Origin: Proteobacteria bacterium DTSAM18 | Lineage (GTDB): Bacteria > Myxococcota_A > UBA796 > GCA-2862545 | Assembly: GCA_028767165.1 (NCBI GenBank) | Contig: JARACJ010000004.1 | Span: 248,001 to 312,000 of the forward strand | Length of the DNA: 64,000 nt | Direction: 5' to 3' | Shown here: piece by piece, positions 17,819 to 27,058 of the stretch | How the letters are laid out: every line of letters begins with the position of its first letter | How positions within the stretch are numbered: the stretch's first letter is position 1 | Position numbers and translations under genes: made by a program | Notes under the pieces: generated by a model | Seen by the model: the letters and a program-made list of their open reading frames with translations, nothing else | Databases searched by the model: none | Told to the model about the DNA's origin: nothing

Positions 17819-19804
17819 TCACCAGAAGTAGCCAGGCTCGATTGTAGAAGAGCGCTGGTGGGGATCGTATTGGATCTTGAGTGACTGACTGATGGCGTCG
17901 AGATCCATCAACTTCTGATGGTATCCCTGGTCGATTTCCACATCCGTGGACAACAGAATCACCTGATGACTCGCATGAGGGAAGTATCGCTCGACGAGGT
18001 TGTCGCGATGGTGAGAGTCCATGCGGCTCAACGGAGTGTCGATGACGACGGGAAGGTTGCGCCCGGAATTGATGGCCAGCGCCCACAGGAAAGAGACAGC
18101 CAAGAGCTGCTGTTCACCAGCAGACATCCGACGCTTGTCGATCCGCTCACCATCTTCATCGAACAGGGATAGCGCGAAGCTGTCGGGATTGACCGCGACC
18201 CGAGCGACGAAGCTGTCCTTGCGTGACAGATGCTGGAACCGCTCAGCGATGAGGGCCTCGAGCTGGTGAAGCTTGGAGGCAAGGAGCTTCGTCTGGAACT
18301 GAGACAGGAGTTCCCTGACGCGGCCCGACATACGAATGACGCGGTGGTGCCCCTTCTGGGTGTCGGCCTCGTCCTGCTGCTTGCTGAGTTTCCGGCGTAG
18401 TTCGTCCTTGATGCGGCCTTCTTCCAGTTGAGCCTCTCCAAGCGCCTTTGCGGCGCGGTCGAGTTCGCTTTGGGTTTGGTCCCGTTCATCCCGGGCGCGA
18501 TGGAGTACTCCGAGCTGTGACTCCATGCGCTCGGGTGCCGCGGCCTTTTCCAACTGCGCAGTGGTCCTTGCGATCTCGTCTTCGACGGTGCCGAGGCGGC
18601 TCATGAGTGCGCTCGAACGCGCTTGGTGGTCAGTAGTGGCGAGAGTCAGGTTTCGTTCCAAGCTCTCAACAACGGACTGTGGTGCTTGAAGATAGGGAGG
18701 GATATCGAGCGCCTCGCCGCGGCGATTTCGATCGTGAGAAAGGTACTTTCGCACAGCATTAAGTACGTCATGGGACGCGCTGGACTCCAGGAATGCGAGC
18801 AGCTTGTCATCGCGACTCTGGAGCAGCGAAAGCGCTCGCTGATTCTGGTGATTTTCAAGCTCGACCCTTGCGCGAGTCAGGGTGCGTTGAGCCAGGGTGA
18901 GTGCCGGCAACATCGTGATGGGGCCCGCAGCCAGCTCTCTGAGATCGTCCCGAAGCTCGCTTCGCTTCGACTTGAGTTGTACCAGTTCCTGTTCCAGGAT
19001 CTGGCGCCTGTCCGCAAGCGCCCCACCTTCGGAGAGGAAGACCTCGTTGGCTTCTTGAAGCGTACGTTCTTCGCGATCCAGGCGAGCGCGAATGCTGCCC
19101 TGCTCGGTGAGGAGTGCGCTGCGTCGACGTTGAACGCTCTCGAGTTCGCATTCGAGACGCTCGATCTCTCGCAGCTCCTCGGGATCAGCGAGGAGCTTTT
19201 GCCGCCTGCGCTCGATGATTTGGAGGTCTTCTTGGAGTCTGCGTGGAATTTCCAGCCCAAGGAGCGAACGAATCGCGGCTCGTACCTGTGCCGGAGGATC
19301 ATCCGTGATGGCGAGGTCTCGCACCAGCTCTCCATCAAAGAAGAAAAGATTCGACACGCCTAGGGGGATGAGGCTCTCTACATGGTCGTTCCAGGTTTCG
19401 GCGAGGGCGGCATCCTTGTCTCCATCGCGAAGGACTACAGTCTCTTGGTGGAGCTTGCTTCCTTCGATCCGCCACTTTCGACTCACTTCAAGGACCTCTA
19501 TTCCCGTGAGAGCATGATGTTCGAAAGCGAGGGCCACTTCCGCACCGTCGGCGGGCGATGCGTGGCGATTGATACTGTTCCTGAGGAACGTCTCGTAGGA
19601 GTCCTTACCCCGAGTCGAGCACTTGGCGCGCTTTCCGTACAGAGACAGGAGCAATGCGTCGAGAAGGGATGTCTTGCCACTACCATTAAGTGCGCCAATC
19701 AGGCAGATGGGTTGCATTTTGTCGGACGACCGTTCTTTGAACACGATCTCCCGATAGCCCAAGTACGGCCCGAAGTTGTTCATTGAAATGCGGAGGATGT
19801 TCAT
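17819..19804 (-). CDS. dndD: DNA phosphorothioation ATPase DndD (SMC/Rad50-like)
   Basis: 661-residue SMC-like ATPase. Walker A is GALNGSGKTSLLDALLLSLY (residues 37-56), a long coiled coil occupies the centre, and the signature MSAGEQQLLAVSFLWAL with Walker B VVIDTPLSRMD lies near the C-terminus. In Dnd systems DndD supplies the ATP-driven DNA conformational step for sulfur insertion. Its start overlaps the dndC stop by four bases (ATGA). Confidence 0.95.
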   Translation of the reverse strand: MNILRISMNNFGPYLGYREIVFKERSSDKMQPICLIGALNGSGKTSLLDALLLSLYGKRAKCSTRGKDSYETFLRNSINRHASPADGAEVALAFEHHALTGIEVLEVSRKWRIEGSKLHQETVVLRDGDKDAALAETWNDHVESLIPLGVSNLFFFDGELVRDLAITDDPPAQVRAAIRSLLGLEIPRRLQEDLQIIERRRQKLLADPEELREIERLECELESVQRRRSALLTEQGSIRARLDREERTLQEANEVFLSEGGALADRRQILEQELVQLKSKRSELRDDLRELAAGPITMLPALTLAQRTLTRARVELENHQNQRALSLLQSRDDKLLAFLESSASHDVLNAVRKYLSHDRNRRGEALDIPPYLQAPQSVVESLERNLTLATTDHQARSSALMSRLGTVEDEIARTTAQLEKAAAPERMESQLGVLHRARDERDQTQSELDRAAKALGEAQLEEGRIKDELRRKLSKQQDEADTQKGHHRVIRMSGRVRELLSQFQTKLLASKLHQLEALIAERFQHLSRKDSFVARVAVNPDSFALSLFDEDGERIDKRRMSAGEQQLLAVSFLWALAINSGRNLPVVIDTPLSRMDSHHRDNLVERYFPHASHQVILLSTDVEIDQGYHQKLMDLDAISQSLKIQYDPHQRSSTIEPGYFW

Positions 19805-21348
19805 GCTTCGATTCCTCCACTTCCAAGTGTCAATTGGAGTGATTCGAGGTCGTCCTTTCGAGCCTTGCGGTCGAGAGCGCTGTCGATGGCGTCGGTCTTC
19901 GATTCGTACGCGCGCTGCTCCAGCAGCTTGTCGAGAGCCTTGTACACCCCCACGCGTCGAGCCATGCCTTGGTAGTGCATGGTTGTACTGAGGAGCTTGG
20001 TTGCGAGGTCGAGCAGCACGTCGTCGTCGCCGCAGAGCTCATCGAGCATTTCCCACTCATCACTTCCAAGGGCTCTGTTGTCCTCGAGAGCCTGCGGGAA
20101 CTTCTCCCCCGTCATCTCCTCGTAAATGGTGACCACCCGGTCATCGAACTCGTGCTTCTCTTCGCGCCAAATGCGACGGATTTCGTGCAGCTCTTCCATA
20201 CGGATGAGCTCCATAGAGCGCAACTCCTCAGGTGCCTGGAGACGCGCTTCCTGTTGGGCCAGGAGCACCTTACGCAGCCAGTCCTCCCGGTAGCGCTTCA
20301 GGTATGGACCCGGAATGGGCTTGGTGACACGGCGCTCGACCTTCCTGATGCCGTTGGGGGCATCGGGATCTTCCACCTCCTCTACTTCCTTGGCCTCGTA
20401 AAGGTGGATGCGTCCATTCATACGTCGGAAGTCTCGCTTGTGGTGATCATGCTCGTCGAGTTCGTTCCGCAGGTTGAGAAGGGGGGTCATCCACTCCTTT
20501 TCGCGATCGTTACGAATCATCGCTTCCATCGACTTGTCGCGTTCCACCAGTGTGCAGACCCAGCACCCAAATCTGCTGTTGCCGCACGTGGGAGTGCTGG
20601 TGTCGACCACGAGAGGACACTCACTGTCGTCAGTTGCACCACGGTACATGGACACGAGGTCGCGGTTCGGGTGTCCCCACGGGTTGGGCACCTGCATGAG
20701 GAACTGCCAGACATCGTCGCTCGTCCAGTCCTCGATGGGCGTGTAGATGAGGGAGTTGGGAAGCTTGGAGTTGGGACTGATACGTGGACGAAGACGCCCC
20801 TGGGCGTGCTTGTCCATGTTGGCGGCGCGCTTGCTCGACTCTGCCTTGCGGGTTCCCAGCACGAGCATTGCCTCGCCGCTGGAGCGTACGACTTCACGGA
20901 TAAATCGGTTGGAAGGCATGATCTTCAGGCGTTCGGTGCACCAACGGAACTTGTGACGAGGCGCAGGATAGCCACGTCCGATCAGATTGACCCAGAAAGT
21001 CTGGCGAATGTCCGGAAGGAGAAGGTTGGGTCGAATGGGCATGCCTTCCGACTCTGCCGCCTGCTTCATGCGCTCGTGAGAGGCAGCCACCCAGGTGGAC
21101 ACCACCGGATTCTCCACCATGGTGTCGGTGGTGATCACGTGTACGGGCTTGTGCCGCTGCTCCGGCCGCAGCTTCTTCAACGCGTACCACACGAGCTGCA
21201 GGATAGCGGTGGAGTCCTTTCCGCCGCTGTAGCCGAGAACCCAAGGTATGGAGTCGAGGAGATAGTACTCCTGAATCTCAGTCATGAGCTCTCGGATGCG
21301 AGATTGCCAACTCTGGCGGTCAGCGTTCTGAGTGTGAGTCGTGTTCAT
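19801..21348 (-). CDS. dndC: DNA phosphorothioation protein DndC (PAPS-reductase-like)
   Basis: 515-residue ATP-pyrophosphatase of the PAPS-reductase family. It shows the P-loop SGGKDS at 41-46, a WCTERLK segment, and an iron-sulfur cysteine cluster C244, C255, C262, C265. DndC uses sulfur from the cysteine desulfurase to activate DNA for phosphorothioation. Both ends overlap neighbours by ATGA, so dndB, dndC and dndD are coupled. Confidence 0.95.
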   Translation of the reverse strand: MNTTHTQNADRQSWQSRIRELMTEIQEYYLLDSIPWVLGYSGGKDSTAILQLVWYALKKLRPEQRHKPVHVITTDTMVENPVVSTWVAASHERMKQAAESEGMPIRPNLLLPDIRQTFWVNLIGRGYPAPRHKFRWCTERLKIMPSNRFIREVVRSSGEAMLVLGTRKAESSKRAANMDKHAQGRLRPRISPNSKLPNSLIYTPIEDWTSDDVWQFLMQVPNPWGHPNRDLVSMYRGATDDSECPLVVDTSTPTCGNSRFGCWVCTLVERDKSMEAMIRNDREKEWMTPLLNLRNELDEHDHHKRDFRRMNGRIHLYEAKEVEEVEDPDAPNGIRKVERRVTKPIPGPYLKRYREDWLRKVLLAQQEARLQAPEELRSMELIRMEELHEIRRIWREEKHEFDDRVVTIYEEMTGEKFPQALEDNRALGSDEWEMLDELCGDDDVLLDLATKLLSTTMHYQGMARRVGVYKALDKLLEQRAYESKTDAIDSALDRKARKDDLESLQLTLGSGGIEA

Positions 21349-22442
21349 GACAGGGCAGGGAGGCCAAGGTCAGCCTCCTTCTCCGTTGCAAGCTCGTCGG
21401 GCGAGAGGGGAAGATGGAGGCGGTGCTTCAAGGCAGCGGTTGTGAGACGGACGCACATGTGGGACTTGGAAATCTTGCCTCCTCGGAGGGCGCGACCTTC
21501 CCAGGCTTTGTTGGTGCGAGACCAGTCCACGCCTTCAAGGGCGGTCAGCTGATCGCTCCAGTCATCGGGATGATGGGCAAGGAGGGTGCGACCGACATGT
21601 GCGAGAGCAGATAGCGCGATTCCATGGGCGCAGATGTAGTCGCGTCGGAATTCTCCGCCGCTAAGGTCGTTGTTCTTGACCAGCTTCCATTCGGGCATGT
21701 GGTGGGCAATGACCTTCCAGAAGTGTGCTCCAATCTGGGCCCGTTCTTCGAGCGACTGATCCTGTTTGTCTGCGAGCAGAGCCGACGTGGCCGTCTCAAT
21801 GGCGGACAGAGTAAACATCTTTGCGGAACGCCGACCCAGCGTACTCTTCTCCATCTCAACCCGTCCTCGGAAGGTCTCGACGCGCTGTGCCATCTCCTTG
21901 GCGAGCCAAGCTTTCTCGCTACGGTGGTCGTACAACAGGCCAAGCGACCGTGACGGGCGGACCGCGTGCTGGTTGAGGTCGGTGAACATCTGCTGGGCTC
22001 GCTCAAGTCCTCGGTCCTCGAAGAACACGACCGCAATGCTTTCGTACCCGAGCTCGGGCTTCGCCTTGAGAGCCTCTTCGATAGCGCCACGTCGGTGCTG
22101 CCCATCATTGATGAGGAAGCGAGAAGACATGGGAACATGGAGAGTGCCAAGGTTTCGCGTGGCCTCCTCCTCGCTAAACGGCTCGAATCGCAGTGCTCCG
22201 TCGACCGAAGCTGTGATGGCGGAGAAGACGTAGTCCTCGCTATTCTCCAGGAGGTAACGCGTGATATCCGGCAGCCGACTTCGATTGATTGACCGCTGAG
22301 CCCGAACGTCAGCAGCGACTTCCTCCTCATCAAACAGGAAGATCTTCGGGATCAAGTGGAGCGGACACATGCTGGTGTAGTAGGGTCTACCCGCCTGAAG
22401 CCCGCGGATTGCCGGGAAGACGTACTCGAACGACGCCGCCAT
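21345..22442 (-). CDS. dndB: Dnd system regulator DndB (DGQHR domain)
   Basis: 365-residue protein starting MAASFEYVFPAIRGLQAG, the normal DndB opening, with the DGQHR motif at residues 113-117 and FTDLNQHAVRPSRSL after it. DndB represses the dnd operon in characterised systems and limits modification. An in-frame upstream start exists (22544), but the 365-residue length and the GGGGGA site before 22442 fit better. Confidence 0.93.
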   Translation of the reverse strand: MAASFEYVFPAIRGLQAGRPYYTSMCPLHLIPKIFLFDEEEVAADVRAQRSINRSRLPDITRYLLENSEDYVFSAITASVDGALRFEPFSEEEATRNLGTLHVPMSSRFLINDGQHRRGAIEEALKAKPELGYESIAVVFFEDRGLERAQQMFTDLNQHAVRPSRSLGLLYDHRSEKAWLAKEMAQRVETFRGRVEMEKSTLGRRSAKMFTLSAIETATSALLADKQDQSLEERAQIGAHFWKVIAHHMPEWKLVKNNDLSGGEFRRDYICAHGIALSALAHVGRTLLAHHPDDWSDQLTALEGVDWSRTNKAWEGRALRGGKISKSHMCVRLTTAALKHRLHLPLSPDELATEKEADLGLPALS

Positions 22443-22464
22443 GATTCCCCCTCGTGCTGGCTGT

Positions 22465-22493
22465 ACGTTATTCTTCACGGACATGTGCGTCAA
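22465..22493 (-). promoter_or_regulatory. Predicted promoter of dndBCDE
   Basis: In the 244-base gap between dndA and dndB, TTGACG (22493-22488) is followed after 17 bases by TAACGT (22470-22465), a sigma-70-like pair with a good -35 and a weak -10. Transcription would start about 15 bases before the dndB ATG. The gap separates dndA from the coupled dndBCDE set, so a separate promoter is likely. DndB could bind here by analogy with characterised systems. Confidence 0.4.
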
Positions 22494-22686
22494 CCGTTGT
22501 GTCGGCCACTGTCCGGGTCGGTTGCCGGGTACTAGCTCATACACGGGATTCGTGGTCCGTCATGTTCGTACTACGGGCACCACACTTCCTGCGAGCGGAT
22601 GAATGCCGCACGTGTTGCGGATGGCGTGCGGGCACAGCTATCCATGTGTGTGGGGGTCTGCCGGGACGGGTTGGTGGGGGACTATC

Positions 22687-23862
22687 TCACTCGAATAGGG
22701 AAGCCAGTCCTCTAAGGTCCCGCGCATGGCGTGAGATGTGCTCCACTGCGAAACGGATGTCCGCCTCTGAGGTGTCGCGGCCGATTCCGAAGCGCGCGCT
22801 CTCCGAGGCGCGCTTTTCGCTACCGGTCATTGCCCGAATCACATAGGACGGTTCGAGCGAGGCCGAATTGCACGCGCTGCCAGTGCTGAAGGCAACTTCC
22901 TCGCAGCGCATAGCAAGCGCTTCCGTGTCGCAGTTGGGGAGCCACACGTTGAGGTTGCCGGGGAGGCGGTGTTCGGCGTCGCCATTCAATTGGACGTCTC
23001 CGAGTTCCTCGACAAGAAGCTGGAGCATTAGATCTCGCAAGGCTCGAACACGGTCAGGTCCGTCGCCCTTCAAGTAAGTTCTCGCGAGGTCAGCCGCGGT
23101 GCCCAGGCCGACCACTTGATGAACGGGCACCGTTCCGCTGCGGAGTCCACGCTCCTGACCGCCGCCGTGAAGTAGGGGACGTAGTTGGCGTTGGACTGAC
23201 TTGCGAACGAACAGGGCACCTACCCCCTTGGGGCCGTACATTTTGTGGGCGGAGATGGACAGCATGTCCACGGGGATCTGGGCCACAGATACGGGCAGTT
23301 TTCCGACGGCTTGCGCTGCATCCACATGGAGAATGACGCCGCGTTCCTGGCACAGGCTCGAGATGCTCTCGATGTCGTTGATCACGCCTGTCTCGTTGTT
23401 GGCCCACATGATGGAAACCAGGCGTGTATCTCGTTGGATGGCGTGCTCGACCTGCGCGGAGGTGATGCGCCCGGAATGTGAACTCGGCAGAACTGTGGCT
23501 GACCAGCCGTGCCGAAACAGGTCATGGACAGGATCGAGCACGGACTTGTGCTCGGTAACCGACGTGATGATGTGGCCTTGGCTGCATGAGTTTGCCTCGC
23601 CGAGGCCACGGATGGCGAGATTGTTGGACTCGGTGGCGCCCGAGGTGAAGATGAGCTCCTCGGGCGCGCATTGGATGAGTCCGGAGAGCTGTTCTCGTGC
23701 CTTGTCGACCGCCTCGGCGGCGGCCCGACCGAGCGAGTGTGTGCGAGATCCAGGGTTGCCAAATTCCGCATCGAGATGGCGCACCACAGCCTCCACCACT
23801 CGAGTTGGAACTGGAGTGGTGGAGTTGTGGTCCAAGTACACGGGAGGAGGGGACTGCATCAC
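22687..23862 (-). CDS. dndA: Cysteine desulfurase DndA (IscS-like)
   Basis: 391-residue PLP-dependent enzyme that takes sulfur from L-cysteine and supplies it to DndC. It shows YLDHNSTTPVP at the N-terminus, HVDAAQAVGKLPV, the PLP lysine in SISAHKMYGPKG (K207) and the active Cys in STGSACNSAS (C331). The gene lies upstream of dndB on the same strand with a 244-base gap. The dedicated desulfurase in a Dnd context justifies the dndA name. Confidence 0.93.
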   Translation of the reverse strand: MMQSPPPVYLDHNSTTPVPTRVVEAVVRHLDAEFGNPGSRTHSLGRAAAEAVDKAREQLSGLIQCAPEELIFTSGATESNNLAIRGLGEANSCSQGHIITSVTEHKSVLDPVHDLFRHGWSATVLPSSHSGRITSAQVEHAIQRDTRLVSIMWANNETGVINDIESISSLCQERGVILHVDAAQAVGKLPVSVAQIPVDMLSISAHKMYGPKGVGALFVRKSVQRQLRPLLHGGGQERGLRSGTVPVHQVVGLGTAADLARTYLKGDGPDRVRALRDLMLQLLVEELGDVQLNGDAEHRLPGNLNVWLPNCDTEALAMRCEEVAFSTGSACNSASLEPSYVIRAMTGSEKRASESARFGIGRDTSEADIRFAVEHISRHARDLRGLASLFE

Positions 23863-23909
23863 GTCTCTGTTTCTGTTGTCTTGGTGTGGCGAAATGGCTT
23901 GGGGGCGAC

Positions 23910-23941
23910 TCTATAGCCACCATGTGAGTGCGTCGCTCACA
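23910..23941 (-). promoter_or_regulatory. Candidate operator and -10 element upstream of dndA
   Basis: TGTGAG-N7-CTCACA (23923-23941) is a perfect 6-base dyad. TATAGA, a plausible -10, lies 8 bases nearer dndA (23915-23910), so the dyad covers the -35 position. It looks like a regulated promoter, though no TTGACA-like -35 is present. The 9-base spacer within TGTGA...TCACA is too long for a CRP site. Confidence 0.35.
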
Positions 23942-23955
23942 CTTCCGTCCCTTGA

Positions 23956-26199
23956 TCAGTCAGGCATGGACTGACGAATCAAGTCCTCCAGTGGGACTTC
24001 TTCAGCTTCGTCGTGACTCTCTGACTCTTCTGGGGGGTCGGCATCGTCGGATTCGCCTTCGTCCGGAGCAGAGTCGGGAGTGACCTGTGCCTCCAGAGAG
24101 TCGAGCCATACTTTGAAGTCGGTCTCAGACACACCAAACCAATGGACAAGTGCCTGCTTGAGTGCCTTCTCTTCCGCAGCCCGCGCTTTTTTTCGGAGTG
24201 TGGCTTGATCCTTGGACGGATGTGAAGCCCGCAATGCCTTGGTGTGTTCCTCGGTGAGGAACCGGAGATAGTGGGTTCGCGCCTCATCACGAAGCTCTTC
24301 GACGATTGCCGTTTCGATGTGGTCGACCCAGACTTCCTGGGCCTCAGGCAGCATCAGGAGCTCTAGCCAGAAGTAGCGAAAATAGGCTGCGATAGGCGTG
24401 TCCATCTTCCGGATGCGGTTCAGAGGCTTCTTGACGACGTCGTCGCGACTCAGAGACAGCTTTCGGTCACGACTGGCGTTCACAGACGACAAGAGTGCCG
24501 TGTTCCATGAGGCGGTGAGCGTGGCGGTCAGGCCAGCTAGCTTCGAGCCCTTGGAGCCACGTCGGTGAGCGATGGAGGCGATCGTCAGGAACAGTCCCAG
24601 CTGGCAGGCATGGGTGTTCGCAAGGCCGTAAAAGCTCTTCGCATTTGCGATGGACTTCGCATTGGTCGAGCCGAGGTACGCTTCTGCGCGGTAGGTCTCA
24701 AATAGCTTGGCCTTTTCAGCGAGGATGTCCCAAGCCTTTGCGATCTCAGGCTTGTGGGGAGGCTGTCGCTGCTCATCCTTGGCGCGTTTCTTCTGAGCCT
24801 TCCAATGCTCGTAGCTGTCACGAAGGGTCCAGTACATTCCAACGCCTTCAAATAGAGCGTCGTATGCCAGACTCGACATGGCATCGTCCTTGATCCACTC
24901 CTCACGAAGGCGCTCCAGCGCTTTTGTGTGAGCTTTGTACGGAGCCAGGTTTCCAAGCACATGAAGAATGGCGTCACCCCATCCCTTCATGAATTCGCCG
25001 GTGATGAGGTCAAGCTGGCTGTGGGGGAACTTCTCGTTGCCCACGGAATCAAGTTCGATTTCTCGATCGTCATCCTTGATGGTGGAAGGGAACAGATCCT
25101 TGAGGAGAAGTTGATCGCGCATCCGTTGGTTCATTTTGAACCATGAAGGACGTCCGCCGAATTTGCTGTCCACCCGCTTGATATGCTTCTCAGGGCCGAA
25201 CACCGTGTACTGGACGGCGTACTTCAGTGAGTTGAGATTCGCGAGTACGCTCCAACGAATGGGGCGTGCGGCATCACGCTCGGGATTGTCGTACTCCACG
25301 GCGTAGATCGGAAGGGGAGGTGTTGGTGACCGGAGTTCGTTGAGCATGGTCCGAGTGAAGATGTTGAGGAGTTCGGTATCAGACAGAAGGGTCAGTCGCG
25401 CTTCGCTGGGTTGGCGTGCTTCCTTATTCACGTCCACGAAGAGCTTGCGCGCGGCTTTGTGGGCGTTCGAACCATCGCCATGAAGCTCTGGGAACCAACA
25501 AACGACGACTGGAACCTCGATGGAGTCCAGGTCGGTGATGGCGTAGCTCTCACCCAGGAGCTTCTGCACGCGGCTGTCGTAGAAGTGACGGAAGCGAGCG
25601 CCTGGACCGGTGTCCCAGGTCTTGCTCAACGTTCTGTCGATGGCGATGAGGGCCATGGCTCGATGTTGGCCGTCCAACACGACCAGCTTTGCGAGTTCAT
25701 CGTTCCATCGCACTCGACCAAGCTTGATCGATGAGTGTACCTCGTCGGTATTCGTGACCAGTTTGCCGGCCGAGAAGGACTGGCCAAAGCGGTGCTCTTG
25801 CCACCGAACGCCTTCGTCCATCTCAATGTCGGGAGCGGAGACGTTGGGAAAGCCGTCGACCGGGTTCGGCCCATCGAAGGGCAGAAGCACTGCCATCACT
25901 GGAGGAAAGAAGCTAGGTCCAGTCTTCGCAGGCTGAAGAAGGTAGGGCAGTAGTTCGGTTGCCACACGATGGTCGTCGAGATCACGTTGGAGAAGCTGAT
26001 TGAAGTCCAGCTTGGACGTGTCCAAGACTTCCCGTACGGGGCGTAGCTGAGCAGTCAGGCGGCGTTCATTATCGGTGCCAGCTCGACCCAAGCGAGCCTT
26101 GGTGAGCACGTAGGCGACTTTTCCTGCGGGAGTGTCGAACTCACCCCAAGTGCCAAGTACGGTGTGCTGATACTTGGTAGTGGCGGCTTGATCGAACAT
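23956..26199 (-). CDS. Long DGQHR-domain protein (DndB-related)
   Basis: 747-residue protein with DGQHR at 176-180 (KLVVLDGQHRAMALIAI), followed by LFVDVNKEARQPSEARL. These are the hallmarks of the DndB/DGQHR fold, but this protein is twice the length of DndB. The extra C-terminal half is helical and charged and ends in a very acidic stretch (DEGESDDADPPEESESHDE). It lies 4 bases after the GIY-YIG gene and 93 bases before dndA. Similar long DGQHR proteins accompany defence genes, role unknown; being a second DGQHR protein beside dndB suggests a separate function such as sensing modified DNA (inference). Confidence 0.85.
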   Translation of the reverse strand: MFDQAATTKYQHTVLGTWGEFDTPAGKVAYVLTKARLGRAGTDNERRLTAQLRPVREVLDTSKLDFNQLLQRDLDDHRVATELLPYLLQPAKTGPSFFPPVMAVLLPFDGPNPVDGFPNVSAPDIEMDEGVRWQEHRFGQSFSAGKLVTNTDEVHSSIKLGRVRWNDELAKLVVLDGQHRAMALIAIDRTLSKTWDTGPGARFRHFYDSRVQKLLGESYAITDLDSIEVPVVVCWFPELHGDGSNAHKAARKLFVDVNKEARQPSEARLTLLSDTELLNIFTRTMLNELRSPTPPLPIYAVEYDNPERDAARPIRWSVLANLNSLKYAVQYTVFGPEKHIKRVDSKFGGRPSWFKMNQRMRDQLLLKDLFPSTIKDDDREIELDSVGNEKFPHSQLDLITGEFMKGWGDAILHVLGNLAPYKAHTKALERLREEWIKDDAMSSLAYDALFEGVGMYWTLRDSYEHWKAQKKRAKDEQRQPPHKPEIAKAWDILAEKAKLFETYRAEAYLGSTNAKSIANAKSFYGLANTHACQLGLFLTIASIAHRRGSKGSKLAGLTATLTASWNTALLSSVNASRDRKLSLSRDDVVKKPLNRIRKMDTPIAAYFRYFWLELLMLPEAQEVWVDHIETAIVEELRDEARTHYLRFLTEEHTKALRASHPSKDQATLRKKARAAEEKALKQALVHWFGVSETDFKVWLDSLEAQVTPDSAPDEGESDDADPPEESESHDEAEEVPLEDLIRQSMPD

Positions 26200-26203
26200 G
26201 GCG

Positions 26204-26989
26204 CTATCTCCTGCCCAGTTGAGGCTTGTGCCATCGATTGAGTAGCCACTCTACAGCTTCGATGAGCACGCGAAGTTCATCAGGCGGAACGTCGTCCGCC
26301 AATGTTTCCAGATTTAGCGTCCAGACCTCAAGGGCACCGGGACGGAATCCTGCACCGGCGGCTCGCATGGCGAAATTGAGATCGGCCTCTTGGAGCCTGC
26401 TCTGAGCGTCGGGGTCGCGTTCCACGGCGTGAGTAAACCGCTCGAGATCTCGGACATGGCTTCCGAGTCGCCGGTGCAGGTTGTCGCTTACGCCTATGTA
26501 CAGTGGTGCGGTGAACAAGGGCGAAGTCGTGGAAAGGAGCCTGACGAGTTCACCCCGAAGCCGAGGACGCGCGACTACTTTCCTGAGGGCCCCGGCGCCG
26601 TTGCCGTCTGAACCGTCTCCGTTGCTTGAATCGGACTCTGAATCCGTTGCGAGTTTGGCTCTCATTCGTTCGCTGGCGACGGAAGTCAGGCGTCCCTTCC
26701 AACGCTCCAACAGCCGCCCATCCACTTCCACATTTAGCGGTGGAGTGAAAAACCGTGCGCTGTGGCGAGCGACAGTGCTCATTGTGCGTTCTATGCCGAG
26801 GTCTCGTCCGTCGTCTGTGGCTACTTCCATCTTCCAATCGCGCGGACCGGCGTCAAACTTGGAATACCAAGCGTAGATGCCAACGGAATGTGGGGCTTGG
26901 TCAATCTCGTAGGGCGTCAGGTGTTGAAGATGTGGCAAGATCTCGGTGATTCGAGTGTTGTTGCCGAATGATGCCTTGTGTTTTGGCAT
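26204..26989 (-). CDS. GIY-YIG-like nuclease domain protein
   Basis: 261-residue protein. GIY-YIG features are spread over it: GIYAWYS (37-43), PLYIGVSDNLHRRLGSH (162-178, with YIG at 164-166 and the Arg-Arg pair at 173-174) and a late Glu (244 or 247) in EAVEWLLNRWHKPQLGRR. That gives the Tyr, Arg and Glu of the fold's active site. The ~120 residues between GIY and YIG are longer than usual and carry an acidic Ser/Asp/Gly insert. It is the first gene of the minus-strand cluster and is 4 bases upstream of the long DGQHR gene, which implies coupled expression. It may be a nuclease effector; catalysis is not shown. Confidence 0.75.
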   Translation of the reverse strand: MPKHKASFGNNTRITEILPHLQHLTPYEIDQAPHSVGIYAWYSKFDAGPRDWKMEVATDDGRDLGIERTMSTVARHSARFFTPPLNVEVDGRLLERWKGRLTSVASERMRAKLATDSESDSSNGDGSDGNGAGALRKVVARPRLRGELVRLLSTTSPLFTAPLYIGVSDNLHRRLGSHVRDLERFTHAVERDPDAQSRLQEADLNFAMRAAGAGFRPGALEVWTLNLETLADDVPPDELRVLIEAVEWLLNRWHKPQLGRR

Positions 26990-27016
26990 ACTTGTGTTCC
27001 CTGGGAGGCCACAAAT

Positions 27017-27029
27017 TGGTCACTGACCA
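27017..27029. promoter_or_regulatory. Palindrome TGGTCACTGACCA upstream of GIY-YIG gene
   Basis: A perfect 13-base palindrome (6-1-6) lies 28-40 bases upstream of the GIY-YIG start codon in a 69-base gap. Its placement fits an operator for the whole minus-strand cluster. No cognate regulator is identified in the window. Confidence 0.35.
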
Positions 27030-27058
27030 GCAATGGAGGATTCGTTGAGAGGGTATTC

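Noticed and set aside
23923-23941. Possible CRP site (TGTGA...TCACA)
   Set aside because: The spacer is 9 bases instead of 6, so it is listed only as a generic dyad.
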